Part shown: positions 25,609-35,018 of the stretch, piece by piece
Layout: each line of letters starts with the position of its first letter
Numbering within the stretch: position 1 is the first letter of the stretch
Assembly (NCBI RefSeq): GCF_000143825.1
Contig: NZ_CM000961.1
Span: forward strand, 744,001 to 808,000
Source: Corynebacterium genitalium ATCC 33030
GTDB lineage: Bacteria; Actinomycetota; Actinomycetes; Mycobacteriales; Mycobacteriaceae
Length of the DNA stretch: 64,000 nucleotides
Direction: 5' to 3'
Position numbers and translations under genes: made by a program
The notes under the pieces: generated by a model
Seen by the model: only the letters and a program-made list of their open reading frames with translations
Told to the model about the DNA's origin: nothing
Databases searched by the model: none

Positions 25609-27136
25609 AAAACTCGCTGAACTGCGCGAACGCCTCGAGCGTGCGCAGGACCCCGGCTCCGAGCGTGCGCGCAAGAAGCGTGATGACGCTGGCCAAACCA
25701 CCCCGCGCCAGCGCATCCAGGCGCTTCTGGACGACGGGTCCTTCGTGGAAACCGGCGCCCTGGCCCGCACCCCCGGCGATAAGGACGCGGTCTATTCTGA
25801 CGGCGTTGTGACGGGGTACGGGCGGATCGACGGCCGACCGGTGGCCATTTACGCCCACGACAAGACTGTCTACGGCGGGTCGGTCGGCGTGACGTTCGGC
25901 CGCAAGGTTGTCGACGTCATGGAGTTCGCCATCAAGATCGGTTGCCCAGTCATTGGTATCCAGGACTCGGGCGGCGCGCGCATTCAGGATGCAGTGACGT
26001 CGCTGGCGATGTACTCCGAGATCGCGCGGCGCCAGCTGCCGCTGTCGGGCCGCTCGCCGCAGATCTCCATCATGCTGGGTAAGTCCGCCGGCGGTGCTGT
26101 CTATGCGCCGGTGACCACGGACTTCATTGTCGCCGTTGAGGGCCAGGCCGAGATGTACGTCACCGGCCCGGCTGTGATCAAGGAGGTCACGGGCGAGGCG
26201 ATTTCCTCTGCTGAGCTCGGCGGTGCCGTCCAGCAGGAGCAGAACGGTAACGTCACCGTGACGGTGACCAGCGAGGATGAGGCTTTCGAGTTCGTCCGCG
26301 ACTTGCTTGGCCACCTGCCGACAAGCACGTTCGACGAGCCGCCCGTTGTCTGGGCCCCAGCGGACGAGGACCTTGACGACTCCGCACTCGACGACTTCAT
26401 GCCCGACGACACCAACGCCGGCTACGACATGATGGACCTGCTGGTCCAGCTTGGTGACGACGAAGAGATCCTGGAGATCCAAGAGAACTACGCCCCCAAC
26501 TTGATCTGCGCCATTGGGCGTATCGACGGCAGGCCTGTCGGCTTCGTAGCCAACAACCCGATGCACTTCGCCGGCTGCATTGATGCCGATGCCGCTGACA
26601 AGGGTGCTCGGTTCATCCAGACCTGCGACGCTTACAACATCCCGCTCGTCTTCGTCGTGGACACTCCTGGCTACCTGCCCGGTGTGGATCAGGAGAAGGT
26701 CGGCTTGATCCACCGTGGCGCGAAGCTCGCGTTCTCCGTTGTGGAGGCGACCGTGCCGAAGATCTCCCTGATCGTCCGCAAGGCCTACGGCGGTGCGTAT
26801 GCCGTGATGGGGTCGAAGAACCTCACGGGTGACTTGAACTTCGCGTGGCCGACTGCGCAGATCGCCGTCATGGGCTCGGCCGCTGCGGCCGTGATGATTC
26901 AAGGCAAGCAGCTCGCCGCGATTGACGACGAGAACCAGCGTGCTTACATGAAGAAGGTCTTCATGGACTTCTACGAGGAGAACATGACCTCCCCGTACGT
27001 CGCGACCGAGCGTGGTTACCTCGACGCGATGATCCAGCCGTCTGAGACCCGTCTGACGTTGCGCCGCGCCCTGCGCCAGCTGTCCACCAAGTACGAAAAC
27101 GACCTGCCGAAGAAGCACGCAATCCGGCCGCTGTAG
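25595..27136 (+). CDS. accD3: Acyl-CoA carboxylase beta subunit for mycolate synthesis (AccD4/AccD3 type)
   Basis: 513-residue carboxyltransferase subunit. It makes the carboxylated acyl-CoA extender used by Pks13. The two crotonase-like halves of the carboxyltransferase fold are clear (GVTFGRKVVDVMEFAIKIG and GGAYAVMGSKNL), with the oxyanion-hole segments SGGARIQ and GKSAGGAVY. It is the last gene of the operon and overlaps pks13 by 14 bases. In corynebacteria this copy is called AccD3; the mycobacterial counterpart is AccD4. Confidence 0.94.
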   Translation: MTTAEKLAELRERLERAQDPGSERARKKRDDAGQTTPRQRIQALLDDGSFVETGALARTPGDKDAVYSDGVVTGYGRIDGRPVAIYAHDKTVYGGSVGVTFGRKVVDVMEFAIKIGCPVIGIQDSGGARIQDAVTSLAMYSEIARRQLPLSGRSPQISIMLGKSAGGAVYAPVTTDFIVAVEGQAEMYVTGPAVIKEVTGEAISSAELGGAVQQEQNGNVTVTVTSEDEAFEFVRDLLGHLPTSTFDEPPVVWAPADEDLDDSALDDFMPDDTNAGYDMMDLLVQLGDDEEILEIQENYAPNLICAIGRIDGRPVGFVANNPMHFAGCIDADAADKGARFIQTCDAYNIPLVFVVDTPGYLPGVDQEKVGLIHRGAKLAFSVVEATVPKISLIVRKAYGGAYAVMGSKNLTGDLNFAWPTAQIAVMGSAAAAVMIQGKQLAAIDDENQRAYMKKVFMDFYEENMTSPYVATERGYLDAMIQPSETRLTLRRALRQLSTKYENDLPKKHAIRPL

Positions 27137-27247
27137 ATCGCTGCGCTGCGTCTTTTCCCTTTTTCGCCGAAACTGTAACGTTTTGGTCACGCTCGGAGAT
27201 ACAGATTGAGTAATGCTTTTACCCAAACTCTTTCAGGAGGTTTTTCC

Positions 27248-27346
27248 ATGCTGAGCAGCGCAATCGACATCGTCGCTGAAATTGCCAACTACTTGAACTG
27301 GATTGTCCGCAACGTCCAGCAGGGCAAGTTCGACATCGGGTTGTAA
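27248..27346 (+). CDS. 32-residue amphipathic protein, candidate mycomembrane small protein
   Basis: A tiny gene with an excellent ribosome-binding site (CAGGAGG, six bases before the ATG), its own ~110-base upstream region and a strong terminator (27368-27403). The product begins MLSSAIDIVAEIANYLNWIV and ends KFDIGL. It plots as an amphipathic helix, with serines at positions 3-4. Corynebacteria make several very short outer-membrane proteins (PorA, PorH, ProtX, 35-60 residues), some carrying mycolate on serine. This one resembles them in size and character but not recognisably in sequence. Its place just after the mycolate operon fits such a role, which is an inference. Confidence 0.7.
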   Translation: MLSSAIDIVAEIANYLNWIVRNVQQGKFDIGL

Positions 27347-27367
27347 ATCCCCGCCTGTTTCCCATAT

Positions 27368-27410
27368 CCCCGTCGGTTCGCAGCAAGGCGTTGACCGGCG
27401 GGGTTTCCCT
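27368..27410 (+). terminator. Hairpin terminator after the 32-residue protein gene
   Basis: CCCCGTCGGT (27368-27377) pairs with ACCGGCGGGG (27394-27403) with one G-U pair, followed by TTTCCCTTTG. Confidence 0.85.
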
Positions 27411-27506
27411 TTGTCGAAAGCGGTGAGGTCACTGGGGGGATGACGGATAGGGTTCGTGGGCCGTTGTTGTGCCTCGATTCAGCGTCAGATCCGAGGCAGA
27501 TTGGAT

Positions 27507-27545
27507 GTAAAAGAAAAGTCGGTGACTCTCCGTAGGTCGCCGACT
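27507..27545 (-). terminator. Hairpin terminator of the DUF3054 gene
   Basis: Read on the minus strand, AGTCGGCGAC and GTCACCGACT form a 10-bp stem with one wobble pair, followed by TTTTCTTTTA. The hairpin starts 13 bases after the stop codon. Confidence 0.85.
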
Positions 27546-27557
27546 AGTTCGCTCTTA

Positions 27558-27950
27558 CTATCGGGCGAGCACGCCAGAGATGCCGCGCCACCCCAACATC
27601 AGTAGCGCCGACATCACGCACGCCACGATGACGAAAGACCAGTGCGGCAGTGCCTGGTTCCGGATACCCCAGATAGCCAGTCCGGTGACGACGGTGACCA
27701 ACCAGATCAAAGGGCCGTGGCCGGTGGCTTTGGTAGTCCCAGTGTCTGCGGACGGTTCGGTTGTGCGCAGGCCAAACTCCACGATGACCCAGCCTAGGGC
27801 GACTCCGATAGCGAAAGGCCACACAGTGGAGGCCCAGCCGGCAAAGTTGAACGGCATGTCGTCTGACTGGTGGGCCAACCGGGCGAGCAGAGCGAAGATG
27901 GCGATAGCGAGGAAATCCAGGGCGACGGCGGTCGGCTTAGTGATCTTCAT
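27558..27950 (-). CDS. DUF3054 membrane protein
   Basis: 130-residue protein with four hydrophobic segments, beginning MKITKPTAVALDFLAI and containing FAGWASTVWPFAIGVALGW, the recognisable part of DUF3054. It is an integral membrane protein of unknown role. The start is placed at the methionine before the first membrane segment; the open frame upstream reads as non-coding. It has its own terminator and is separated from tmsB by ~137 bases. Confidence 0.75.
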   Translation of the reverse strand: MKITKPTAVALDFLAIAIFALLARLAHQSDDMPFNFAGWASTVWPFAIGVALGWVIVEFGLRTTEPSADTGTTKATGHGPLIWLVTVVTGLAIWGIRNQALPHWSFVIVACVMSALLMLGWRGISGVLAR

Positions 27951-28087
27951 GTTCTCGACTCTAGCCCCCTGAAAGCATGCATTCGGTTTGCGTGCCTGGC
28001 AAATATGGGCCTGAACAGTGTTGCTCGATGCAAACGGTTCGAAACATGTGGGGGGAGCTAGGCTGCTTGCCTGATGCGGCGGGCGGG

Positions 28088-29410
28088 TTAAAAGACGGAG
28101 TCGTTCCACCAGCGGCGTTCGGGTGTGCCGGCGCGTGAGCCGTCGTGGGCTAGTTTGATGCCCACGATTTGGTGCAGCTCGACGACATCATGTTCGAAGC
28201 CCCATTCAGAACCGGCCATGTACATTCCCCAGAGTTTGGCGGTGTTTTCCCCGACGAGCTCGACGGCCTGATCCCAGTTGGCCTTGAGGTTCTCGCACCA
28301 ATCGCGGAGGGTGCGCATGTAGTCGAGGCGGATGTTCTCTTCGTGGAAGACCTCGAATCCGTGATCCTGCATGTTCTTGACCACGGTGCCGGAGCCAGTG
28401 AGCTCACCGTCGGGGAAGATGTAGCGGTCCATGAACTCGCCGCTCTTTGTCTTGTGGTTGTCGGGGTAGGTGATGCAGTGGTTGACTAGGACGCCACCGT
28501 CTCGAAGCTTGCCTGAAAGGAACTCGAAGTAGGAGGGGTAATTGTCCACGCCGATGTGCTCGAGCAGGCCGATCGATGAGATCGCGTCGAAATCGGTCTC
28601 GTCGACGTCGCGGTAGTCGAGGTAGCGGACCTCCGCGAGGTCGGCGAGGCCCTCCTCCTCAATCGTGGCCTGTGCCCACTCGGCCTGTTCTTTGGACAGG
28701 GTTACTCCGAGTGATTTCACGCCGCGGCGGGCAGCATAGCGCACCATGCTACCCCAGCCGCAGCCGATGTCGAGGTGGCGGTCGCCCGGTGAGAGGTGCA
28801 GTTTTTCAAACACGAGGCGGAATTTGTTCTCCTGCGCATCATCCAGGCTCGCATCAGGCGTCGGATAGTAGGCGCAAGTGTAGGCCATGGAATCGCCGAG
28901 GAAGAGTTCGTAGAACTCGTTGCCGACGTCGTAGTGGGAGGAGATAACATCCGCGTCGCGTTCTTTCGAGTGGCGGGATAACCCTTGGCGCACGCGGCGC
29001 TCGAGCCATGACGCCTGCTCAGCTTCGGGGATTGGCTGAATCTGAATCGCACCCATGGAGCGCAGCGAGCGTGCGATGCGCAGGCCGGTGGCGACATCGG
29101 GGCGCTCGAAAGTGTCGTACAGGGTGCGCAGGTCATCGAAAATGCCGTAGGGGTGCGCGAGGTGCTCGCCTTCGACGGTGAGTCCACCGGTCACCCACGC
29201 CCGTGCTAGACCTAAGTCGCCCGGGGCGGTGGCAATATAGGACAACCCCTCGGGGCTGCTCACGCACACAGTGTGATCGGCGTTTTCGGGGCCGGTGGCC
29301 GATCCGTCGAAAGCTTCCCAGCGGAAGGGGTTGCCGGTGGGGAAGAGGGTGTCCACGATCTCTGCGACGGTCATGGGGGTGAAAGAGCTGTGCAGATTGT
29401 CAGTGATCAT
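28088..29410 (-). CDS. tmsB: SAM-dependent fatty-acyl methyltransferase (TmsB / UfaA1 type, cyclopropane synthase family)
   Basis: 440-residue enzyme of the cyclopropane-fatty-acid synthase family. The SAM site is LDIGCGWGSMVRYAA, with SIGLLEHIG and the family segment SHYDVGNEFYELFLGDSMAYTCAYY before it. Together with the FAD-linked reductase encoded just upstream, proteins of this pair (BfaB/BfaA, TmsB/TmsA) convert membrane oleate to 10-methylene and then 10-methyl stearate (tuberculostearic acid). AGGAGG lies five bases before the ATG. The nine-base gap to tmsA shows an operon. The pairing is the main reason for this name over a plain cyclopropane synthase. Confidence 0.83.
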   Translation of the reverse strand: MITDNLHSSFTPMTVAEIVDTLFPTGNPFRWEAFDGSATGPENADHTVCVSSPEGLSYIATAPGDLGLARAWVTGGLTVEGEHLAHPYGIFDDLRTLYDTFERPDVATGLRIARSLRSMGAIQIQPIPEAEQASWLERRVRQGLSRHSKERDADVISSHYDVGNEFYELFLGDSMAYTCAYYPTPDASLDDAQENKFRLVFEKLHLSPGDRHLDIGCGWGSMVRYAARRGVKSLGVTLSKEQAEWAQATIEEEGLADLAEVRYLDYRDVDETDFDAISSIGLLEHIGVDNYPSYFEFLSGKLRDGGVLVNHCITYPDNHKTKSGEFMDRYIFPDGELTGSGTVVKNMQDHGFEVFHEENIRLDYMRTLRDWCENLKANWDQAVELVGENTAKLWGMYMAGSEWGFEHDVVELHQIVGIKLAHDGSRAGTPERRWWNDSVF

Positions 29411-29419
29411 GGTGTCCTC

Positions 29420-30955
29420 CTATGCGTTGTCAATTGTCTTTTCGTACAGGCCCGGGAACCTCAGCTCTGGGTCGTAGCGCTGCTTCATCTGCTCCGGCAG
29501 ATCACCGCCATAGAGGTTCTTGAACTGGGAGCGGCTGTAGAACGCCTCCGAATACAGTGATTTGTGCCCGCCCAGCTCTGTGACTTTCGCTTCAATGATC
29601 TTGTTAAAGGCACCCGGTTCCTGTTTGTCAGACACGTGGTCGGCGGGCACGCCTGACCAGAACCCGACGTTGACCCATGTGGTTCCCGGTTTGAGCGGGT
29701 ACAGCGGCCACGGTTCGGATTCGCTGAATCCGACCCCGGAGAGTTCCTCCACGCCTGCGCGGAGGCGGATCGGGCATAGCCACACCGGTTCGATATCGCT
29801 GGCGCTGAAGAACCAGGAGAGGAACTCGGCGACGTGGTCATCTGTGACCTCGATGTCTTGGACTACTCGTTCAGTGCGGGGCAGACCTTTCGGCTTCTTC
29901 AGGAACCGGTATTCGAGGTCGTATTTCTTGTCCGCGCCCACCAGTTTCCAGTAGAAGGAGCTGCGCCGTAGCTCCCGCGGCCACACCGCGCGTACCTGCG
30001 GATGTTGGGCACCGAATGCTCGGGAGCACCAGAACCAGTCGGTGTCCCAACGCCAGATGTAATCGCGGATGGTCAGGTAGTCGTGTTTCGTGCCTTCCGG
30101 GTGTTGGATCGAGCGGTAGTAGATCCCTTGCCGGGTGTAATCGGAGGTGCCGGCAGCGGTGTCAACCTGAAACGCCAGTACCAGGTACTGCTCTTCGGGG
30201 GAGAAAGCAACGGCATCGAGACCGTGCAGGTCGCGGCCTCCCCACTCCCCCGACGTGGCCAGCTGCGCCAGCGCCGCCTGGAACGTGTCTAGGTCGCTGT
30301 AGCGAACATGCTTTAGCTCAATGAACGGGGCAACCTCCTCCAGTTCGATCTTCAGCCGCACGGCGTAACCGAGAGACCCGTAGGAATTCGGGAAGGCACG
30401 GAACAATTCGACGTTGCGTTCGCGCGAGCACGTGAGGAGCTCTCCGGTCCCGGTGATGACGTCCATTTCCAGGACGGACTCGTGCGGCAGACCGTTGCGG
30501 AAACTAGTTGATTCCACGCCCATTCCAGACACCGCGCCCCCGAGGGTAATGGTCTTCAACTGCGGCACGACAAGCGGTGCCAGCCCGAACGGCAGTGTTG
30601 CGTCGACGAGGTCCTCGTAGGTGCACATTCCTTGCACATCGGCAGTTTTTGCGACGGGGTCAACCTCGATGACACCCCCGAGGCCGCTGACGTCGAGACC
30701 GGTCCCGCCGCCAGCGCGCGAACGAAAGAGATTCGACGTGCGCTTGGCTAAGCGCACACGCTGCCCGCCGGGCACGGCATCGAAGCTGCTCGTGAGCGTA
30801 TCGACGCTTCCTTGATGCGCATTCCACCCCACCGGCTGAACGCGCCGTCCGTCCATGCGTGGGGCGCCGGCAATTCTCGTCGCTATGTTTGCGGCGGCAT
30901 TTGTGATTACCCCCGCTAGATTGAGCAAGCCCGGAGTAGCACTCATAGTTGCCAC
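29420..30955 (-). CDS. tmsA: FAD-linked reductase of tuberculostearic acid synthesis (TmsA / BfaA type)
   Basis: 511-residue flavoprotein of the FAD-binding PCMH/DprE-like group: RTSNLFRSRAGGGTGLDVSGLG and LKTITLGGAVSGMGVE are FAD-binding segments, and SLGYAVRLKIELEEV follows. The family member next to UfaA1 reduces 10-methylene stearate to 10-methyl stearate. The start was decided by the ribosome-binding site: AAGGAAAGG lies seven bases before a GTG at 30955, whereas the ATG three codons later has none at the right distance. It leads the two-gene operon with tmsB, with a 91-base gap after the YbhN-like gene. Confidence 0.82.
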   Translation of the reverse strand: MATMSATPGLLNLAGVITNAAANIATRIAGAPRMDGRRVQPVGWNAHQGSVDTLTSSFDAVPGGQRVRLAKRTSNLFRSRAGGGTGLDVSGLGGVIEVDPVAKTADVQGMCTYEDLVDATLPFGLAPLVVPQLKTITLGGAVSGMGVESTSFRNGLPHESVLEMDVITGTGELLTCSRERNVELFRAFPNSYGSLGYAVRLKIELEEVAPFIELKHVRYSDLDTFQAALAQLATSGEWGGRDLHGLDAVAFSPEEQYLVLAFQVDTAAGTSDYTRQGIYYRSIQHPEGTKHDYLTIRDYIWRWDTDWFWCSRAFGAQHPQVRAVWPRELRRSSFYWKLVGADKKYDLEYRFLKKPKGLPRTERVVQDIEVTDDHVAEFLSWFFSASDIEPVWLCPIRLRAGVEELSGVGFSESEPWPLYPLKPGTTWVNVGFWSGVPADHVSDKQEPGAFNKIIEAKVTELGGHKSLYSEAFYSRSQFKNLYGGDLPEQMKQRYDPELRFPGLYEKTIDNA

Positions 30956-31046
30956 TGTAGACCCTTTCCTTACGTCGTGCGCAGCAAGCACGAGGGGCTT
31001 GGGAACCACAGGGTGCTCACGACGGGAGCGGGAGTACCGCGACGCC

Positions 31047-32069
31047 TCAATCGGGCCCGTTCGCCTGCGGCCTGCCGAGCATGAAGCCTTTTCCGGCATA
31101 GACCAGCAGGTAAATTACCCAGCCGATAAGCGTGATGAAGGCGAAGGAAATGATCCGGTAGACCAGCGTCGCTGCGGTGGCATGGACGAGGGTCAGGCCG
31201 GAAGCGACCAGTGACGCCGTGGCGACGGGTTCGACCGTGCCCACGCCGCCGGGGGTGATCTGGGCGGCGCCGGCGAGCTTGGTCATGATGAACGCCAGGG
31301 CGACGCCTTGGATCGTGGTCTCATCCGGGCCGGTGGTGAAACCGGGGGCGGACAAACCGCTGGCGGCGGTGACGGCCCAGACGGAGAAGTAGAGGGTGGC
31401 TACGTCGAAAAGCTGGTTGAGCAGAGAGAACGTCGTGGCGGCGACGAACTCGGGCACCGTCATGCGGATCGCGGAGAGCTGGTTGATCACGGTCAGAACC
31501 CGCAATTCAACAGTCGGCGGAAGGACCCGCGCCCACCGGGTCAGCACACCCGGGTTGAACGCCGCCCAGAACACCAGACCAATGGCCACTAGCGCCACCA
31601 CGAGCGAGCCGACAAGCGCCCACACCGACAATCGCGCGCCGAGGAAGATCACGGCGGCGATGCCGATGACCACCATCCACACGGTGGACAGTGCCCCGGA
31701 GATGACGAAGAACCATCCGCACCGTCCGGTCGAAGCTCCCCAGGACCTATGCACCCGGTAGGTCAGCCATGCGGACAGTGCGGGCCCGCCGGGAATGGAG
31801 GTGGACCAGGCGTTGCTGGCCAGGGTGATGGCGGTGCAGTTGGGGAGGGTGGAGCGGACGCCATCGTCGATAAGCAAAATGCGCATGACGGCGGCCATGG
31901 CCACGATCGCGAGCAACGAGGTGACCACCGCCGCGCAGATGGGGGCGGGGTTGGCGTGGCGCAGCGCGGTGAACGCGTCGCCGAGGAAGTCCAGCTCGTT
32001 GCGGAAGGCGAACAGAAGGACCGCCAGCACGACGACTGGCGCAATCCATCCGATCCACCGCTTATCCAT
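31047..32069 (-). CDS. YbhN/UPF0104-type membrane protein (LPG synthase transmembrane domain)
   Basis: 340-residue protein with about eight hydrophobic segments. The family signatures are NAWSTSIPGGPALSAWLTYR near the middle of the first half and LAGAAQITPGGVGTVEPV near the C-terminus. These are the transmembrane flippase-like parts of lysyl-phosphatidylglycerol synthases without the catalytic domain; substrate unknown. The start overlaps the mmpL3 stop by eight bases, so the two are likely translated together, suggesting a part in envelope lipid handling. Confidence 0.8.
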   Translation of the reverse strand: MDKRWIGWIAPVVVLAVLLFAFRNELDFLGDAFTALRHANPAPICAAVVTSLLAIVAMAAVMRILLIDDGVRSTLPNCTAITLASNAWSTSIPGGPALSAWLTYRVHRSWGASTGRCGWFFVISGALSTVWMVVIGIAAVIFLGARLSVWALVGSLVVALVAIGLVFWAAFNPGVLTRWARVLPPTVELRVLTVINQLSAIRMTVPEFVAATTFSLLNQLFDVATLYFSVWAVTAASGLSAPGFTTGPDETTIQGVALAFIMTKLAGAAQITPGGVGTVEPVATASLVASGLTLVHATAATLVYRIISFAFITLIGWVIYLLVYAGKGFMLGRPQANGPD

Positions 32070-34338
32070 TCAACCGCCGCATCAGCTCGTCGAAGGGGAT
32101 GAGGTCCGCGTCCTGGTCGACGGTGACACCGGAGCGCACGTGACGGTTCGCGGCGACGGTTCCGCTGACGGGAATGTCACCCGTGTACGGGTGCGTGTGC
32201 GCGGTCGGGGTGGGATCTGAACCCTCGCCGAAGGACTCGTAGACCTTCTTCACCCAGCGCGGCGCCCACCAGTTGTCCTCGCGCAGCTCGTGCATCACCG
32301 CAGGCACAAGCAGCAAGCGGATCAGCGTCGCGTCGAGCGCCAGCGAAATGATCATGCCGTAGGAGATGTACTTCATCATCACGATCTCGCTCAGCGCGAA
32401 CGCCGCAGCCACAACAATCATGATCAGCGCCGCGGCGGTAATGATGGAGCCTGTGTGCGCAGTTCCATATTTCACGGCATCGCTTGTCGACGCCCCCTTG
32501 TGCCGCGCCTCCACCATCCGCGACACCAGGAACACCTCGTAGTCGGTGGACAACCCGTACAGAATCGCGATGATGAGGACGAGCACCGGGCTCATCAGCG
32601 GCCCGGGCGTGAATCCGAGCAGGCCCGAGCCGACGCCGTCGACGAAGACGAGGGTGAGGAAGCCCAGGGTCGCGCCAATGCCCAGGACGTTCATGATCAC
32701 GGCCTTGATCGGCAGAATCATCGAGCCGAACAGCACCGCCATGAGCAGGAACGTGGCCGCGACCATGTACAGCGCCATCCACGGCAGGCGGTTCAGGAGT
32801 GCCTCGATGGACTCGACCTCCATCGCCGGCGTGCCGGAGACGTAGAGGTCCACGCCTTCCGGCGCTTCGATGTCACGCAGCTGATCGACGACGTCTTGGC
32901 CGCCGTTGCGGTCCGCCAGCGTGCCCGACAGGACCGTCGTGCCGTCCTGCGTCGGCTTGGACGGTGCGAGTGGGGACGCCAGGCCGGTGACACCGCGGGT
33001 TTGCATGACGACGTTGACAAGCTGCTCGTTCGACGCACCCGTGACCACCAGCTTGACGGGGTCGGTGCGGAAGGCGGGGAAGTCCTCGTTGAATTCGTCC
33101 TGGGCCTGGCGGACCTCGTTGCTGGGCGGGAGGTAGCTCTCGTTGATGCCGCCGAAGGTGATGCCCACGATCGGGAGGGTGAGCAGCAGCAATCCGCCCG
33201 TGACGGCAACGATGACAGCCTTAGAGTGGCGCATTGCCCAGGCGGGGATCTTGTACCAGATGGTGTCTTCAAGCCTGCGGGCCGTGCGGGATGCGCGGCG
33301 GACCGACCACTTATCGATGCCGCGTCCCAGCATCCCGAACAGCGCCGGCAACACCGTCACCGAAATCACGGCGGCGAGCACCACCGCGCAGATCGCGCCG
33401 TACGCGACCGATTTGAGGAAGGCCTGCGGGAACATGAGCAAGCCGGATAGAGCCACGCCCACCATGAGCGCCGAGAAAAACACAGTCTTGCCCGCCGTGG
33501 TGGTTGTCTCCGCGACGGCATCTTCTATATCGGCAGGCGTGTTGCCGCGCCGGTCGAGCTCCTCGCGGAAGCGCGAGACCATGAACAGGCCGTAGTCGAT
33601 GGCCAGGCCCAAGCCCAGCAGGGTGATGACGGACTGGGAGAAGACATTCACCTGTTGGAACTGCGCCAGAATAGACAAGATCGACATCGAGCCGATGATG
33701 GACAAGATGCCCACCACCAGCGGCATGCCGGCCGCCACGACACCGCCGAAAACGAACAGCAGGATGACGGCCACGAAGATGAGGCCGATGCGCTCGGCCC
33801 GGGCGATGTCGTCGGCCATGCCTTGGTCAAGGGCATCGGCTACAGCGGTGGCGCCGGCGACCTGGACGGTCGCGCCGGGGACCTCGATCGCTTCGAGCTG
33901 CTCCTCGAGCGCGCGGTAGTCCTTCAAGGTTTGCTCACCGTCGCCGGCCAGGCCGATTGCGGTGAAGGCCTTCGTGCCGGTCGCGTTAGCCAGCTGCGGG
34001 TTCTTCGCGTCGAAGTAGCTGGCCATGTGGTCGACTTCCGGGCGGTTCTTCAGCGCGTCAATCTGCGTCTTGGCGGAGTCGAACACGGCCGGGGAGGCCA
34101 CGCCTTGCTCTGCCGTGACCAGCAGGATCACATCGCCGGCGTTATCGCGGCCGAAGGTCTCTTCCTCGATCACAGCCGCGGTGGTGGAGTCCGCGTGCGG
34201 GTCCTCCCACCCCTCCTGCGACAGGCGGTCGCCCAGCTTCGAGCCCCACAACACCTGCATGAGCAGGATGATGGCGATGACTACGACAGGGATGATCCTC
34301 CGGTGCCGGTAGGCGATGCGGCCCCACGTGTAGAACAA
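32062..34338 (-). CDS. mmpL3: MmpL3-type trehalose monomycolate flippase
   Basis: 758-residue RND/MmpL transporter that flips trehalose monomycolate to the periplasm using proton motive force. There are twelve membrane segments with a large loop between 1 and 2 and another between 7 and 8. The Asp-Tyr relay is present in both halves: GLAIDYGLFMVSRFREE and YGLSTDYEVFLVSRMVEA. The C-terminal tail is short. Gene order mmpL3-NYN-trmB-pckG is that of Rv0206c-Rv0207c-Rv0208c-Rv0211, which separates it from other MmpL paralogues. In C. glutamicum the counterpart is CmpL1. Confidence 0.92.
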   Translation of the reverse strand: MFYTWGRIAYRHRRIIPVVVIAIILLMQVLWGSKLGDRLSQEGWEDPHADSTTAAVIEEETFGRDNAGDVILLVTAEQGVASPAVFDSAKTQIDALKNRPEVDHMASYFDAKNPQLANATGTKAFTAIGLAGDGEQTLKDYRALEEQLEAIEVPGATVQVAGATAVADALDQGMADDIARAERIGLIFVAVILLFVFGGVVAAGMPLVVGILSIIGSMSILSILAQFQQVNVFSQSVITLLGLGLAIDYGLFMVSRFREELDRRGNTPADIEDAVAETTTTAGKTVFFSALMVGVALSGLLMFPQAFLKSVAYGAICAVVLAAVISVTVLPALFGMLGRGIDKWSVRRASRTARRLEDTIWYKIPAWAMRHSKAVIVAVTGGLLLLTLPIVGITFGGINESYLPPSNEVRQAQDEFNEDFPAFRTDPVKLVVTGASNEQLVNVVMQTRGVTGLASPLAPSKPTQDGTTVLSGTLADRNGGQDVVDQLRDIEAPEGVDLYVSGTPAMEVESIEALLNRLPWMALYMVAATFLLMAVLFGSMILPIKAVIMNVLGIGATLGFLTLVFVDGVGSGLLGFTPGPLMSPVLVLIIAILYGLSTDYEVFLVSRMVEARHKGASTSDAVKYGTAHTGSIITAAALIMIVVAAAFALSEIVMMKYISYGMIISLALDATLIRLLLVPAVMHELREDNWWAPRWVKKVYESFGEGSDPTPTAHTHPYTGDIPVSGTVAANRHVRSGVTVDQDADLIPFDELMRRLNG

Positions 34339-34346
34339 GAAGCCTC

Positions 34347-35018
34347 CTAACCTTTGTTGAGCAGAGCGGAAAGCGGGCGGAAAGGCTGCAGCCAGGCGCC
34401 GTCCTCCGGCAGCTGGTCAAGGTTGACGCGCGGCAACGGCTCGCGGAACACGCCAGGAATGTCCTCTAAGTCTACGAACGTGATGGCAGGGGAGGTGACT
34501 GCCCAGCTGGCGTGTTCGTGGAAACCTAGGACGGTGGCGGGCAGGCCGTCGGCGGAAAGCTCGTCGAGAAGCTCGTGGAAGTTCTGGCCGTCGGCGGACG
34601 CAACGACCACGCCTTGCAGTACTCCTTCTGCGCGGCGGCGCTCGATGTGCTCGATCATTTCGCCGTCGACGTCGGAGTCGTCGTCAGCCTTCGGCTTGGC
34701 AAAGACCGCGAAACCGACATTGCGCAGCGCCTCGACCCACGGGCGGACCACGTCGGCCGAGCCGGGGGAGACGTTGGTGAACACGGTGGCTTCCGGCTCG
34801 ATGCGCCGGCCCGTGCGGGCAGAAAGATCTTCGGCTTGGTGGACCAGCCAGCGGCCGATTGCGTCGAAACGCGGGCGGTGCGAGGACGTGGGCCGCCCGC
34901 CCAGAATCGCACCCAGGCCCATGTCCAGGTTGGGGGCGTCCCACACCAGCAGCAGGCTGTCCGGACCCGCCTCTGCGCCGGGCGCGTAGGGGTGGGTCAT
35001 GTTGTGAAGGTCATTCAT
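34347..35018 (-). CDS. NYN-domain protein (putative PIN-like RNase)
   Basis: 223-residue protein with a NYN/PIN-like nuclease fold: [13 protein letters not shown] supplies the first acidic residue, [10 protein letters not shown] and [17 protein letters not shown] the later ones. The family cleaves or processes RNA; a target is not known. It is located between trmB (8-base overlap at its start, ATGAATGA) and mmpL3 (8-base gap), as in mycobacteria (Rv0207c). The conserved linkage is with mycolate export. Confidence 0.82.
   Translation of the reverse strand: MNDLHNMTHPYAPGAEAGPDSLLLVWDAPNLDMGLGAILGGRPTSSHRPRFDAIGRWLVHQAEDLSARTGRRIEPEATVFTNVSPGSADVVRPWVEALRNVGFAVFAKPKADDDSDVDGEMIEHIERRRAEGVLQGVVVASADGQNFHELLDELSADGLPATVLGFHEHASWAVTSPAITFVDLEDIPGVFREPLPRVNLDQLPEDGAWLQPFRPLSALLNKG

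Noticed and set aside
25490..27226. 578-codon minus-strand frame opposite accD
   Set aside because: It is antisense to a certain gene, with no ribosome-binding site and no resemblance to any family.
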